Shown here piece after piece: positions 52,300-60,035 of a DNA stretch of 64,000 bases. The stretch lies in contig DIUU01000012.1 in assembly GCA_002423145.1 (NCBI GenBank), positions 62,001 to 126,000 of the forward strand. The letters are read 5' to 3'. This DNA comes from Acholeplasmataceae bacterium UBA6150. GTDB taxonomy: Bacteria > Bacillota_I > Bacilli_A > Acholeplasmatales > UBA5453. The first letter of the stretch is position 1, and each line of letters starts with the position of its first letter. The notes beneath the pieces are model-generated. The model had not been told where the DNA came from, ran no database searches, and saw only the letters and a program-made list of their open reading frames with translations. The position numbers and the translations under genes were made by a program.

Positions 52300-52794
52300 T
52301 TACCAAAAGGGTTCGAGCTTCACATCGATGTGATGCTTGATATCTGCTATGGTTACGACATCTTCTTCCAAATTGAATGTGTAGCCTATCTTATCTTTAT
52401 GAGCATAACCTTTATACGGGGTAACCTTAATATAACAAACACTTTGGATAGCTTCATTATTGACTTCTTTATACCAATGATGAAAGACTTTTAAGAATAC
52501 TTCTCTAATGTCTTTATTGGCAGGGTCTAATGGGTGTCCGGTGATATAGGCTTTACACCAAAAGCGGTTGTGTCCACCATCCGAAATCATCACATAAGGA
52601 TTACTTTGGATTTCTTTAACATAGTTACAACTTAGATCGGTAACAATCCAAAATGAACCCTCATAATAAAAACTATCTACAGACCTAACTGTAGGCATAT
52701 TGTCTTTCGCTGTCGCAATCAACACAATCGAATCGTGTTGATATTTTTCTCGAATGATGTCTAATACACCACTACTTTGAATTGTTTTTATCAT
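52300..52794 (-). CDS. Pyridoxamine 5'-phosphate oxidase-like (FMN-binding split barrel) protein
   Basis: A 164-aa protein with AAAGG before ATG 52794. The fold is recognisable from SIVLIATAKDNMPTVRSV, then YEGSFWIVTD, then KEIQSNPYVMISDGG and AYITGHPLD, the strand order of general-stress/PNPOx-like flavin reductases. Such proteins bind FMN, F420 or haem and usually reduce or detoxify small molecules. It stands alone between the membrane gene and the LacI gene. Substrate unknown. Confidence 0.75.
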   Translation of the reverse strand: MIKTIQSSGVLDIIREKYQHDSIVLIATAKDNMPTVRSVDSFYYEGSFWIVTDLSCNYVKEIQSNPYVMISDGGHNRFWCKAYITGHPLDPANKDIREVFLKVFHHWYKEVNNEAIQSVCYIKVTPYKGYAHKDKIGYTFNLEEDVVTIADIKHHIDVKLEPFW

Positions 52795-52888
52795 TTAATG
52801 GCCTTTCTTGTTTATTATATTAAATACAACGAACTTGAATTATTATCTTTATTTTATCAAAATGATTACGAAATAAATATAGATAATT

Positions 52889-52921
52889 TAAAAAAGGTCA
52901 ACCGAATGAACAGTTGACCTT
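52889..52921 (-). terminator. Rho-independent terminator of the LacI-type gene
   Basis: AAGGTCAAC (52894-52902) and GTTGACCTT (52913-52921) pair perfectly around 10 bases; a T-run follows on the minus strand. It lies six bases beyond the regulator's stop. Confidence 0.8.
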
Positions 52922-52926
52922 CTAAA

Positions 52927-53955
52927 TTATTTACTAATGCGTATGCGCGTAGAGTTTCTAATGATGATTTCAGTTCTAAAGTAGATCATACGATTGGCGG
53001 TTTTTGGACGATTGATTCGATCAATCAACATATAAAGTGCTTCTTGTCCTAATAATTCTTTATCGACATTCACGGTTGTGATGGATGGGTTATAGAAGTT
53101 AGCATCCACAATATTATCAAAACCAACCACTTGAATATCCTCAGGGATTCTTAATCCCATTTTCTTAATGGCTTGGCAAACATTGATGGCGATAAAGTCA
53201 TTTGCACAAACAATCGCTTGGGGTACCATTGGTAACGTATTGATTTTTTTAGCCAACCAAGATGAATCTCCAAACGGTGAATCATCTGGAAGAATGAGTT
53301 GTTGACTTAAGTCCATTCGATGAGGAATATCAGCAATCGCGTCTCTCAATCCAAGAAAACGTTCATAGAATCCTTGACAGTGTTTATGATCCCCACAATA
53401 AATGATTCTATTGAGTCCGTTTTGAATGAAAGCTTTGGAAATCTTATAAATGGGATCTCTGCTTTCCATCAGTATCGCATCAAAGTTGCCATCATAATCT
53501 TTTAATCCAAAAGCTGCGTCAATGAATACACTCGGTGTTTTTAAGTTTAGGAATCTTTTTAAGAATACCTCATCATATAGTTCAATGCCAATGACCCCAT
53601 CGATACTCAAGTTGGTCATATAGTTATGCAATTGTTCAAAGGATGTATTCGAATTAATGGTATACTGAAAAAAGTCAATGTTTAGATTGGTAACGAGGTT
53701 TTCAACCCCTCGTACCAAAGAAATAAAGAAGTCCAAGTTACTGAGGGGTTTACCTGCCAGTAAAAGTAGTTTGAGTTTTCTCACTTCTACGTGTTTAAAT
53801 TGATTAAATCCTTTATATCCCAGTTCTATGGCTTTGTTAATGACCCGTTCTCTGGTATTATCAGGAACGGGTTTATTATTGATTACCTTAGAAACGGTAT
53901 TTCGGGATAACCCCAGTGCATCTGCAATTTGTTGTATCGAAGCTTTATCATTCAT
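52927..53955 (-). CDS. LacI-family transcriptional regulator of the fructan locus
   Basis: The start is ATG 53955 with GGTGAT before it; the longer frame upstream reads through the promoter and is not coding. The product is 342 aa: an N-terminal LacI HTH (SIQQIADALGLSRNTVSKVINN) with the hinge, then a periplasmic-binding-type effector domain (GVIGIELYDE; QAIVCANDFIAINVC; VVGFDN). It diverges from the ABC transporter/GH32 operon, and palindromes typical for LacI proteins lie in its own promoter. It probably represses the fructan genes and itself until a fructose-containing ligand binds. Confidence 0.85.
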   Translation of the reverse strand: MNDKASIQQIADALGLSRNTVSKVINNKPVPDNTRERVINKAIELGYKGFNQFKHVEVRKLKLLLLAGKPLSNLDFFISLVRGVENLVTNLNIDFFQYTINSNTSFEQLHNYMTNLSIDGVIGIELYDEVFLKRFLNLKTPSVFIDAAFGLKDYDGNFDAILMESRDPIYKISKAFIQNGLNRIIYCGDHKHCQGFYERFLGLRDAIADIPHRMDLSQQLILPDDSPFGDSSWLAKKINTLPMVPQAIVCANDFIAINVCQAIKKMGLRIPEDIQVVGFDNIVDANFYNPSITTVNVDKELLGQEALYMLIDRINRPKTANRMIYFRTEIIIRNSTRIRISK

Positions 53956-53971
53956 ATGGATCACCAAAACT

Positions 53972-54000
53972 ATTATAATACGCAAATGCACATTTGTAAA
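53972..54000 (-). promoter_or_regulatory. Promoter of the LacI-type gene
   Basis: On the minus strand TTTACA (53995-54000), 17 bases, TATAAT (53972-53977). Both palindromes at 53983-54009 overlap it, predicting autoregulation. Confidence 0.75.
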
Positions 54001-54009
54001 GCGGTTACA
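53983..54009. promoter_or_regulatory. Two adjacent LacI-type operators
   Basis: CAAATG-CA-CATTTG (53983-53996) is one palindrome. TGTAAAGCGGTTACA (53995-54009) is a second with arms TGTAA/TTACA and a central CG; it also resembles a CcpA cre site. A further ACATTTGCA half-site lies at about 54012-54021. They lie between the two divergent promoters. Confidence 0.7.
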
Positions 54010-54038
54010 TTTACATTTGCACAATTTTTGTTTAAATG

Positions 54039-54067
54039 TTGACATACCTTAGGGTTGTCTATAAAAT
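54039..54067 (+). promoter_or_regulatory. Promoter of the fructan operon
   Basis: TTGACA (54039-54044), 17 bases, TAAAAT (54062-54067), 24 bases before the ATG at 54091. The perfect -35 contrasts with the imperfect -10. The operators lie 30-56 bases upstream of the -35. Confidence 0.7.
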
Positions 54068-54090
54068 GAGAGTGAAAACGGAGGATGCCC

Positions 54091-55032
54091 ATGACAGACT
54101 CAGTCAATAAACGGAAAAAAAGAATTAAAAGCTATACACAGTACGGTGTGAAACGTAACTGGCAACTCCTCGCGATGTTGTCAGGTGCGATGATATTCAC
54201 AGCGATTTTCGCGTACATCCCAATGTATGGCATAGTCATTGCTTTCCAAGAATACAACCCAGCCTTAGGTATTGCTGGGTCACCTTATATCGGTTTAGAC
54301 AACTTCTTCCGATTCTTCGAAAGTTATCAATTTCAAAACTTAATGGTCAATACCTTCTTAGTTAGTTTTCTAGGATTCATCATCGGTTTTCCATTACCCA
54401 TCATCGTTGCGTTATTATTAAATACGCTAAGAAGCACCAAACTTAAAGGTATATTTCAAACCATATTCAACGCACCTCATTTCATATCGGTAGTTGTTTT
54501 AGTCGGTATGCTCTTCCTCTTCTTTGGTGAATATGGATTAATCAATAGCCTAGTTCTCGCGTTCGGTGGAGAGCGCATATCTTTCTTCTTGGAATCCTCC
54601 TGGTTTAGACCACTCTTCATCGGATCTGGGAACTGGCAAGAAACAGGATGGTCATCGATCATCTATCTCGCTGCCTTGGCTGGGGTAGACCCACAACTTC
54701 ATGAAGCGGCGAAAATCGATGGTGCAAGTCGTTTCAAACGGATTCTCCATATCGATATCCCGGCAATATATCCGACGATTTCGATCATCATGATTTTATC
54801 GATTGGTAGTTTATTATCGGTCGGTTATGAAAAGGTCTTGTTGATGCAGACGGGAACCAACCTATCCACATCAGAAATTATCTCCACGTATGTATATAAA
54901 ATCGGTTTAACGGGGTTCAGTGAACCCGGTTATGCTGCAGCGATTGGGTTATTCAATGCCTTGATCAACGTGGTCCTACTCATCATCGCGAACTATAGCG
55001 CAAAACGCTTCTCGGAGAACAGCTTATGGTAA
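54091..55032 (+). CDS. ABC transporter permease, LplB/MalF type
   Basis: The start is ATG 54091, six bases after GGAGG; an ATG at 54085 overlaps that site. The product is 313 aa with six membrane helices: the first at about 25-50, after a basic N-terminus (RKKRIKSYTQYGVKRNW). The cytoplasmic EAA loop EAAKIDGASRFKRILHIDIPAI is near residue 205. This is the first permease of carbohydrate-uptake transporters of the LplB/YtcQ-associated group, which import oligosaccharides or polysaccharide fragments. Its stop overlaps the next start. No ATPase gene is seen in the window, so it may use a shared MsmK-like ATPase. Confidence 0.88.
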   Translation: MTDSVNKRKKRIKSYTQYGVKRNWQLLAMLSGAMIFTAIFAYIPMYGIVIAFQEYNPALGIAGSPYIGLDNFFRFFESYQFQNLMVNTFLVSFLGFIIGFPLPIIVALLLNTLRSTKLKGIFQTIFNAPHFISVVVLVGMLFLFFGEYGLINSLVLAFGGERISFFLESSWFRPLFIGSGNWQETGWSSIIYLAALAGVDPQLHEAAKIDGASRFKRILHIDIPAIYPTISIIMILSIGSLLSVGYEKVLLMQTGTNLSTSEIISTYVYKIGLTGFSEPGYAAAIGLFNALINVVLLIIANYSAKRFSENSLW

Positions 55033-55928
55033 ACCAAATCAAAAAGCGACACTCTATGGAATCCAAAGGCGATCGACTGTTTCATATCGGTGTGATCGTA
55101 CTCATGTCATTTTTCGCCATTCTAATCCTATATCCATTATGGTTTATGGTGATTGCTTCTGTGTCTAATCCCGATGCTGTTTTAAATGGTGAAGTATGGA
55201 TTTTACCAGACAGCATTGACTTTAGTGGGTATGCGAAAATATTCGCTGATCCACAAATATGGACTGGTTATAAAAATACCATCCTATATACCTTGATAGG
55301 CACTACACTCAACATCGTGTTAACCATTCCCGCAGGATACGCATTATCAAGACAAAATTTGCCTTACCGTAAATACATCATGTGGTTCTTCATCATTACG
55401 ATGTTCTTCGGTGGTGGACTCATTCCATTTTACTTCTTGATTTCTAATTTGGGTATGATTGACTCCTTCTGGGTCCTCATCATCCCGCAAGGCTTAAGTG
55501 TATGGAATATGTTCATGGTCAAGGCGTATTATGAATCCAATATTTCGATTGAGTTAATTGAAGCAGCTCAAGTCGATGGTGCTAGCCAAATCAGAACCTT
55601 TTGGTCAGTCATACTGCCGATATCCAAACCCATCATTGCTGTTATGATTCTCTTCTATGCGGTTGGCAGATGGAATTCCTACTTCGATGCGATGGTCTTC
55701 ATTCGAAGTGAGGAATTATATCCACTACAAATCGTTTTGAGAAACATCTTAATTATTAATGACAATGTTTCTGGTGGTATCACTGGTGAAGACATCTATG
55801 AACGATTAAGATTAGCCAATCAAATAAAATACGGTGTCATCATCGTATCCAGTTTACCAATCATTCTGATTTACCCGCTTGTACAACGCTTTTTCAAAGA
55901 AGGTTTCCTAGTTGGAAGCTTTAAATAG
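55026..55928 (+). CDS. ABC transporter permease, LplC/MalG type
   Basis: A 300-aa second permease with six membrane helices. The EAA loop EAAQVDGASQIRTFWSVILPIS is near residue 178, and the C-terminus ends in FFKEGFLVGSFK, the classic end of LplC/YtcP permeases. The ATG lies inside the end of the first permease gene (overlap of seven bases). It forms the heterodimeric channel with that protein. Confidence 0.88.
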   Translation: MVNQIKKRHSMESKGDRLFHIGVIVLMSFFAILILYPLWFMVIASVSNPDAVLNGEVWILPDSIDFSGYAKIFADPQIWTGYKNTILYTLIGTTLNIVLTIPAGYALSRQNLPYRKYIMWFFIITMFFGGGLIPFYFLISNLGMIDSFWVLIIPQGLSVWNMFMVKAYYESNISIELIEAAQVDGASQIRTFWSVILPISKPIIAVMILFYAVGRWNSYFDAMVFIRSEELYPLQIVLRNILIINDNVSGGITGEDIYERLRLANQIKYGVIIVSSLPIILIYPLVQRFFKEGFLVGSFK

Positions 55929-55943
55929 GAGGAAATATATTAC

Positions 55944-57665
55944 ATGAAAAAATGGTTCGGATTATTCACCATGGCCTTATTCTCACTTGCTTTGGTAGCT
56001 TGTGGACAAAAGCCTAGTGGTCCCACAAAAACACTGGATGAACTCGGTTACAACCCCAATGGTTTACCCATCGTTCAAGAAGTGGTGGAATATACCATCA
56101 TATCGCCCAAAAATGCATTAGCAATCAACTACAATGACATGGACATTTTCAAAAAGATGTTTGAAGATACCAATGTCAAAATCAAATGGAATAACTTGTC
56201 AGAAGAAACCTTCTCGACAACCAAACAAATGATTATTCAAGATACTAGAAACCTCCCAGATGCGATGTATCATGCGGGGTTCTCCGATCGTGACATCATC
56301 CAATATTCTGCTGCAGGAACCATCATTGCTTTAGATGAATATTTGGATAACATGCCTAATTTTAAAAAGATTTTAGAAGAAAGACCAGACATTCGAAAAG
56401 TCATCTCTGCACCAGATGGGCACATTTATGCGTTACCACGTGTCGAAGAAATGGGCTTATTACAACACCCTAACATCCTGTTCATCAATAAAGATTGGGT
56501 GAACCTACTGTCACAACAAAATCTAATTTCTCTCAATGGTCAAGCCCTTAATGTATCGATTGAAGGTGGAAACCTCGAAGATACATCAACAGATGCCAAT
56601 ATCCAGTTAAAACCATTGGTTATCAAAATCAATAATCAAGTGGTGAACGGTTTTACTTTAGCACAATACGAAGCCATTCTTCGTGCGATGAAAACCAACG
56701 CATCCTTACTCACCGCAGCAAACCTGATCCCATTAACATTTAGATTTGGTGGATGGCAAGGCAATCAATCCGATTTATATGGTGCCTTTGGTGTCCCTGA
56801 AAATATCGACCACTTAACCGTTGTCAATAATCAGGTAACATTTACCGCAGCTCTCGAAAAATACAAACAAGCTACCAACTTTTTTGCAGGATGGATTGAA
56901 GAAGGTTTGATTGAAAAAGACGTCTTAACCCAAGGTGAATTTGATTTATTAGCCAAAGGTAAAGGTTCTAATCCACGTTTAGGGTCATTCTACTGGTGGG
57001 AAAAAGAAACCGTTATAAAACCTGAATGGCAATCCCAATATGTTGCATTACCACCGCTCATTGGACAAGATGGCAAACAAAACATCGGGGTTTCCAATAA
57101 CCAAGAAATCTCTAAAGGCAATTTCGTTGTCTTCTCTAAGGCACAAAACCCAGAAATTCTTCTGACTTGGATTGACCGCTTCTATGACCCAGTCATTTCC
57201 GCTCAAATCAACTATGGACCGATTGGTATTGCTTATGAAGAAGAGTTGAACGCCGATGGATTACTCATTCAAAAGCCGATTCCAGAAGGCATGACAGCAG
57301 ACGAACTTAGATTGAAAAACGCACCGATGGGTGTCATCTACTTATCCTATGAACAATGGGAAAACACGTTGGTCATGGAATACCGAGCAAGACTTCGATT
57401 AGCCCTACTGGATGTCTATATTAAGCCTTACATCATGGAGGGTGTTAACCAGTATCCAAACGTAAGCTTTAATCTCTCAGAAATGAATACCATCAATCGT
57501 TATGGTACAGACATCTATTCTTATGTCTATCAATCCACTACTGGATGGTTACTCAATGGTGGTGTGACCGATAGCGAATGGAATGCCTATGTCAACAAAC
57601 TCAATCAAATGAAATTACCCGATATGATTCGCGCTTATCAAAGTGCGTATGACAGGTACGAATAA
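55944..57665 (+). CDS. Sugar-binding lipoprotein of the ABC transporter (LplA type)
   Basis: A 573-aa protein with AGGAGG before ATG 55944. The signal peptide ends in LALVAC with the lipid-attached C20. The mature part is a large extracellular solute-binding protein of the type paired with LplB/LplC permeases: a first lobe (NPDM-like NYNDMDIFKKMFEDTNVKIKW), a hinge region, then ALDEYLDNMPNFKKIL and YALPRVEEM segments typical of the family. It should capture fructo-oligosaccharides released by the secreted GH32 enzyme. The ligand is inferred from the operon only. Confidence 0.88.
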   Translation: MKKWFGLFTMALFSLALVACGQKPSGPTKTLDELGYNPNGLPIVQEVVEYTIISPKNALAINYNDMDIFKKMFEDTNVKIKWNNLSEETFSTTKQMIIQDTRNLPDAMYHAGFSDRDIIQYSAAGTIIALDEYLDNMPNFKKILEERPDIRKVISAPDGHIYALPRVEEMGLLQHPNILFINKDWVNLLSQQNLISLNGQALNVSIEGGNLEDTSTDANIQLKPLVIKINNQVVNGFTLAQYEAILRAMKTNASLLTAANLIPLTFRFGGWQGNQSDLYGAFGVPENIDHLTVVNNQVTFTAALEKYKQATNFFAGWIEEGLIEKDVLTQGEFDLLAKGKGSNPRLGSFYWWEKETVIKPEWQSQYVALPPLIGQDGKQNIGVSNNQEISKGNFVVFSKAQNPEILLTWIDRFYDPVISAQINYGPIGIAYEEELNADGLLIQKPIPEGMTADELRLKNAPMGVIYLSYEQWENTLVMEYRARLRLALLDVYIKPYIMEGVNQYPNVSFNLSEMNTINRYGTDIYSYVYQSTTGWLLNGGVTDSEWNAYVNKLNQMKLPDMIRAYQSAYDRYE

Positions 57666-57667
57666 CC

Positions 57668-58240
57668 TTGAAACTCTACGTTAAGATTGGGAACTACGTG
57701 TTCGATTACTTGTTTCTAAGCTTACTATTATTTATCGCAGGTATCTTGGTGATACCGCTATACGCTACAGTGGTTGCTGTCATTGCATTTTATGAAAACG
57801 AACAATTTAAATCGATGATCAAAGTCGTTAAAGACAATATAAAAAATATCATCATACTTTCTATCATAGGTTTGTTTCTAGGTTTGATGATTCTATTGTT
57901 ACTTCAAATTCACGAGACAGGGATACTATATTGGTTCAATCGATTTGTCCTAGTTCTACTTGGTTTTAGCATCCTTAGTCTAGTGATGTTTCCACCAATC
58001 ATTTTAGTTAAAATGCGTGTTACATTCAAAGAACTTATTCGCAACACCCTATATTTGATGCTCATCCAATATAAATCCACAGCATTGATGTTGTTGTTGA
58101 GCATCCTCATGATTTACCTATCGATTTACGCCATTTGGGCATTGATTTTGGTAGTCCCATGGCTTCAATCGATCAGCTTCATTTCAAATCAGGCTCTACA
58201 GATTGAAAAAGATAAGAGAGAAAAAGGAGAAAAAATATGA
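57668..58240 (+). CDS. YesL/DUF624-like membrane protein
   Basis: A 190-aa protein that probably starts at TTG 57668, three bases after the preceding stop; no ribosome site is obvious, so translation may be coupled. Four or five membrane helices with a basic loop (KVVKDNIKNI) and VVPWLQSISFISNQALQI at the end fit the YesL (DUF624) pattern. YesL-like genes often accompany LplABC-type transporters in polysaccharide-use operons; the role is unknown. Its stop overlaps the start of the next lipoprotein gene. Confidence 0.65.
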   Translation: MKLYVKIGNYVFDYLFLSLLLFIAGILVIPLYATVVAVIAFYENEQFKSMIKVVKDNIKNIIILSIIGLFLGLMILLLLQIHETGILYWFNRFVLVLLGFSILSLVMFPPIILVKMRVTFKELIRNTLYLMLIQYKSTALMLLLSILMIYLSIYAIWALILVVPWLQSISFISNQALQIEKDKREKGEKI

Positions 58241-59964
58241 AAAAATTACTCAGTACAATGCTTGTATTGGTGATTGCACTGGTGCTCATCGCATGTAATG
58301 GCACATCCGAAGTGAGAACAAAACCAGTCATCACAGGTTTACCGCCAACGGCAGAAATTACCGAAGGTGAATCCATCAATGTTTTAGAAGGCGTTACAGC
58401 CACAGCGCATGGTAATGTGAATATCACGAATCAAATTGTGGTTACCACAGATCCATCCACAACAACCATCGTTAATGGTGTGGTTACCCCACAAGAACCC
58501 GGTTCTTATTTAGTAACCTTAACTGCAACCGATCCTAAAGATGCGACCCTTAAAACCACAGCTACGCTATTTTTGGATGTATTAGAAAATTTAGTCGTCA
58601 CTGAAAAGAGCCGTGTGGTTTATGAATTCAATTCGATTGCTTCATCTGCACTCAAAGGTTTTGTTTCTAAAGAAGCTGGACAAGTTGTCAATGCCTTAAG
58701 CGTTGCGAATGGGGCATTGGTTTATACACCAATCGTATCTGGCAATGGCGATGGCGATAACCAAATCTTCAAATTATTAAACCTTCAAGCTGGTACCACT
58801 TATACCATCAGTTTAGAAGCAAAAGCATCGAGAACCCTAACCGGTGTCGCCTTTGTTATCAATGGTAAAACGCCAGGTTCTTGGGATCCATATGCAGGTA
58901 TGTGGGGACAAGAAGTCGGTACTCAATATCGCACCTATTCACACACATTTGCTGTTGATGTTACCAATGAAGCTGCTGAAATGATGTTTAATGTTGGGGG
59001 CCAAGGTGCAGCCGACTACTCTGTTCACATCAGCAGACTAACAATTGTTGCTAATAGCAATCCTCAAAGTACTACCATTGCTTTTACTAACATCACCTCT
59101 GGTGGCGATGGTTGGGTATATGTTAATGATAAAGGGGCTTCTTCTGCAAGTGCAGTTGACGGTAAAGTCGTCATCGATATCACAGATCCGGTCGCTGGTA
59201 TTTGGGAACAAAAACTATACCATGAACCACTACAACTTCAAGCAAACAAAGTATACAAACTCACTTATACTATTCACGCCACTGAAGCGATTCGTTATGA
59301 ATATATCGCAAGAACGCGTTCACAACAATCCGGTGGCCGTGATGAAAACTATATTTGGTCAGGTCCACAACTAGGCAAAGATGAAACCCGTGTGATTACT
59401 CATACATTCACTACCAACGCAGTGGATATCAATGAATTTGATATGTTCTTCCAATTTGGCGGACAAATATCTGCTGTTGTCATTACTATTTCAAATGTTG
59501 TTATAACACAATACGATGGTTTCTCTGAAACAGTTACTAGATTCTCAGGACTACCAGAAGGCTTCGCAAGTTTCGAAAATGCACCAGCGGCAGCGAATCT
59601 ATATGTCGATGTCGAATCAGGAAAACTTGTTTACGCTGTATCCGTATTTGGTGATACCGACTGGTATAACAAAGTTTACCTCGAAAATGTCGTATTTACC
59701 GATGGATCCAAGTACCGTATTGAATTCGTTGCTCACGCATCGAAGACCGTCAGTGGTTTCTTCGCTGTCAACCCAATGGGTCAATGGAATCCAAAAGTAA
59801 CTACCATGTTTGAACTCACAACTACGCCTCAAACATTCAGTTATGAAACACCAAATCTACAATCATTCACTGAAAATATTGAATTATTATTCCAATTTGG
59901 ATCATTCAATACTGGTGATGCCATTATTTATATCGATTCAATTACCATCATTGAATTAGCTTAA
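58237..59964 (+). CDS. Multi-domain carbohydrate-binding lipoprotein
   Basis: A 575-aa lipoprotein: signal peptide with LVLIAC (lipid-bearing C20). Next is an Ig-like/DUF5011-type domain (about 28-125, PVITGLPPTAEITEGESINV ... VVTPQEPGSYLVTLTATDPK). Three jelly-roll units follow (about 130-270, 275-425, 435-575), each with W- and Q-F-G motifs near the end (MMFNVGGQG, MFFQFGGQ, LLFQFGSF), resembling CBM4/9-type modules. No catalytic residues were seen. It probably holds fructan at the cell surface for the GH32 enzyme encoded next. Confidence 0.75.
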   Translation: MKKLLSTMLVLVIALVLIACNGTSEVRTKPVITGLPPTAEITEGESINVLEGVTATAHGNVNITNQIVVTTDPSTTTIVNGVVTPQEPGSYLVTLTATDPKDATLKTTATLFLDVLENLVVTEKSRVVYEFNSIASSALKGFVSKEAGQVVNALSVANGALVYTPIVSGNGDGDNQIFKLLNLQAGTTYTISLEAKASRTLTGVAFVINGKTPGSWDPYAGMWGQEVGTQYRTYSHTFAVDVTNEAAEMMFNVGGQGAADYSVHISRLTIVANSNPQSTTIAFTNITSGGDGWVYVNDKGASSASAVDGKVVIDITDPVAGIWEQKLYHEPLQLQANKVYKLTYTIHATEAIRYEYIARTRSQQSGGRDENYIWSGPQLGKDETRVITHTFTTNAVDINEFDMFFQFGGQISAVVITISNVVITQYDGFSETVTRFSGLPEGFASFENAPAAANLYVDVESGKLVYAVSVFGDTDWYNKVYLENVVFTDGSKYRIEFVAHASKTVSGFFAVNPMGQWNPKVTTMFELTTTPQTFSYETPNLQSFTENIELLFQFGSFNTGDAIIYIDSITIIELA

Positions 59965-59979
59965 CCATTTCAGTCATTG

Positions 59980-60008
59980 GGGAAGTCAAAACACACATTT
60001 GACTTCCC
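59980..60008 (+). terminator. Strong hairpin between the binding lipoprotein and the GH32 gene
   Basis: GGGAAGTCAAA (59980-59990) and TTTGACTTCCC (59998-60008) form a perfect 11-bp stem with a 7-base loop. Only TT follows, so it is a poor terminator. It could reduce read-through or protect the 3' end of the upstream mRNA from decay. Confidence 0.6.
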
Positions 60009-60035
60009 TTCGTGACTACATTCGGAGTGTTTACT

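Noticed and set aside
53956..54045. Longer N-terminus for the LacI regulator
   Set aside because: These codons read through the gene's own promoter and operators and give a Cys/Lys-rich sequence foreign to the family.
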